This document shows, one piece after another, positions 63,001 to 64,000 of a stretch of DNA of 64,000 bases. The translations under genes were made by a program, and so were the position numbers. The notes beneath the pieces are model-generated. The model did not search any database, was not told the DNA's origin, and saw only the letters and a list, made by a program, of their open reading frames with translations. Origin of the DNA: Henricia sp. BOLD:AAB3569. Taxonomy: Eukaryota > Echinodermata > Asteroidea > Spinulosida > Echinasteridae. Each line of letters begins with the position of its first letter. Positions within the stretch are counted from its first letter, which is position 1. The stretch is taken from positions 806,001 to 870,000 of the forward strand of contig JBBELK010000167.1 of assembly GCA_037783545.1 (NCBI GenBank), in the 5' to 3' direction.

Positions 63001-64000
63001 CTCTATGTCGCAAACTTGTTTTGCAAATTTGAACAGTTTCCCGTTCAAACCGACCGAGTTATTGGCGAATGAAGCTAAAACTCAATATCGGCACACTAAT
63101 TGTTGGCACAAACAGACGTCGCTTTCGGCGAATAGTGCGTCTCGAACGGTCGTTATTTTGGAACTGAAGGAATTTCCAGACAAACTTCCAATTTTGCCTG
63201 CTTAAACAGCTCTATGTCGCAAACATGTTTTGCAAATTTGAACAGTTTCCAGTTCAAACCGATCGAGTTATTGGCGAATGAAGCTAAAACTCAATCTTGG
63301 CACACTAATTGTTGGCACAAACAGACGTCACTTTCGGCGAATACTGCGTCTCGAACGTTCGTTATTTTGGAACTGAAGGAATTTCCAGACAAACTTCCAA
63401 TTTTGCCTGCTTAAACAGCTCTATGTCGCAAACTTGTTTTGCAAATTTGAACAGTTTCCCGTTCAAACCGACCGAGTTATTGGCGAATGAAGCTAAAACT
63501 CGCTGCCGGCACCCTAATTTTTGGCACAAACAGACGTCGCTTTCGGCAAATACTGCGTCTCGAACGGTCGTTATTTTGGAACTGAAGGAATTTCCAGACA
63601 AACTTCCAATTTTGCCTGCTTAAACAGCTCTATGTCGCAAACTTGTTTTGCAAATTTGAACAGTTTCCCGTTTAAACCGACCGAGTTATTGGCGAATGAA
63701 GCTAAAACTCAATCTTGGCACACTAATTGTTGGCACAAACAGACGTCGCTTTCGGCGTCTCGAACGGTCGTTATTTTGGAACTGAAGGAATTTCCAGACA
63801 AACTTCCAATTTTGCCTGCTTAAACAGCTCTATGTCGCAAACTTGTTTTGCAAATTTGAACAGTTTCCCGTTCAAACCGACCGAGTTATTGGCGAATGAA
63901 GCTAAAACTCAATATCGGCACACTAATTGTTGGCACAAACAGACGTCGCTTTCGGCGAATACTGCGTCTCGAACGGTCGTTATTTTGGAACTGAAGGAAT
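60100..64000. repeat. 1862-bp tandem duplication (nine-monomer unit) reaching the window end
   Basis: Bases from about 60.1 kb recur at an offset of 1862 up to the right edge (nine monomers with one 208-bp and two 200-bp units). Four private variants are shared: ACTCCATCT (61.02/62.88 kb), CGCTCTCGG (61.06/62.92 kb), GAATAGTGCG (61.27/63.13 kb) and ACGTCACTTT (61.47/63.33 kb). Two differences followed: 60736 T against 62598 G, and 60799 T against 62661 A. It looks like one of the youngest events. Confidence 0.9.

Larger units (their letters stand above)
49381..64000. repeat. 209-bp satellite array, segment 3 (about 70 monomers)
   Basis: Same monomer and orientation, with six 208-bp units and nine 200-bp units (seven of class 1, two of class 2). 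The array runs off the right end of the window inside a monomer. It has the highest density of private single-base variants, mainly after 57 kb. No gene is seen. Confidence 0.97.

Noticed and set aside
1..64000. CRISPR array
   Set aside because: The repeat unit is 209 bp with no short repeat/unique spacer alternation, there are no cas genes, and the whole unit is repeated.

Overview
The window is almost entirely one eukaryotic satellite DNA array. A monomer of 209 bp (42.6% GC) runs head to tail in a single orientation from base 1 to base 64000, about 295 copies in all, and continues past both ends. No protein-coding gene, rRNA, tRNA or CRISPR array is supported. The repeat type and a TIR/TSD DNA transposon point to a nuclear, heterochromatic (centromeric, pericentromeric or subtelomeric) locus. 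The monomer is not CpG-depleted: the consensus has 13 CpG against about 9.4 expected. This argues against a heavily methylated vertebrate or plant genome and fits better with an invertebrate, oomycete or other eukaryote with little germline CpG methylation. The species cannot be named from the sequence.

Layout: array segment 1 (1-41021, about 197 monomers); a 1257-bp non-autonomous DNA transposon (41022-42278); array segment 2 (42279-48123, exactly 28 monomers); a second transposon copy (48124-49380) differing from the first by a single base; array segment 3 (49381-64000, about 70 monomers). The element has 33-bp terminal inverted repeats (one mismatch) and a 3-bp TAA target-site duplication, the pattern of the PIF/Harbinger superfamily. 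It encodes no recognisable transposase. A paralogous empty site at 30778-30780 has the same flanks and a single TAA, which fixes the element's ends to the base. Both transposon copies sit at the same base of the same monomer variant with matching flanks, so there was one insertion followed by a 7102-bp segmental amplification.

Within the array, monomers fall into recurring variants, including 208-bp and 200-bp length classes. Their order shows many nested duplications with exact offsets: 6039, 2080, 1044, 1862, 2508, 836, 1254, 7102, 7505/7296, 9376, 16701 and 8137/7928 bp. At about 28.87 kb a chimeric monomer marks an in-register unequal exchange, resolved to about 11 bp, that changes the offset by exactly 209. 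Two stretches of the monomer are nearly invariant while the centre varies as exchangeable cassettes. This looks like constraint on a protein-binding or structural element, but that is inference.

The many roughly 100-aa open frames in the array are by-products of a repeat whose length is not a multiple of three. They are not annotated as genes.
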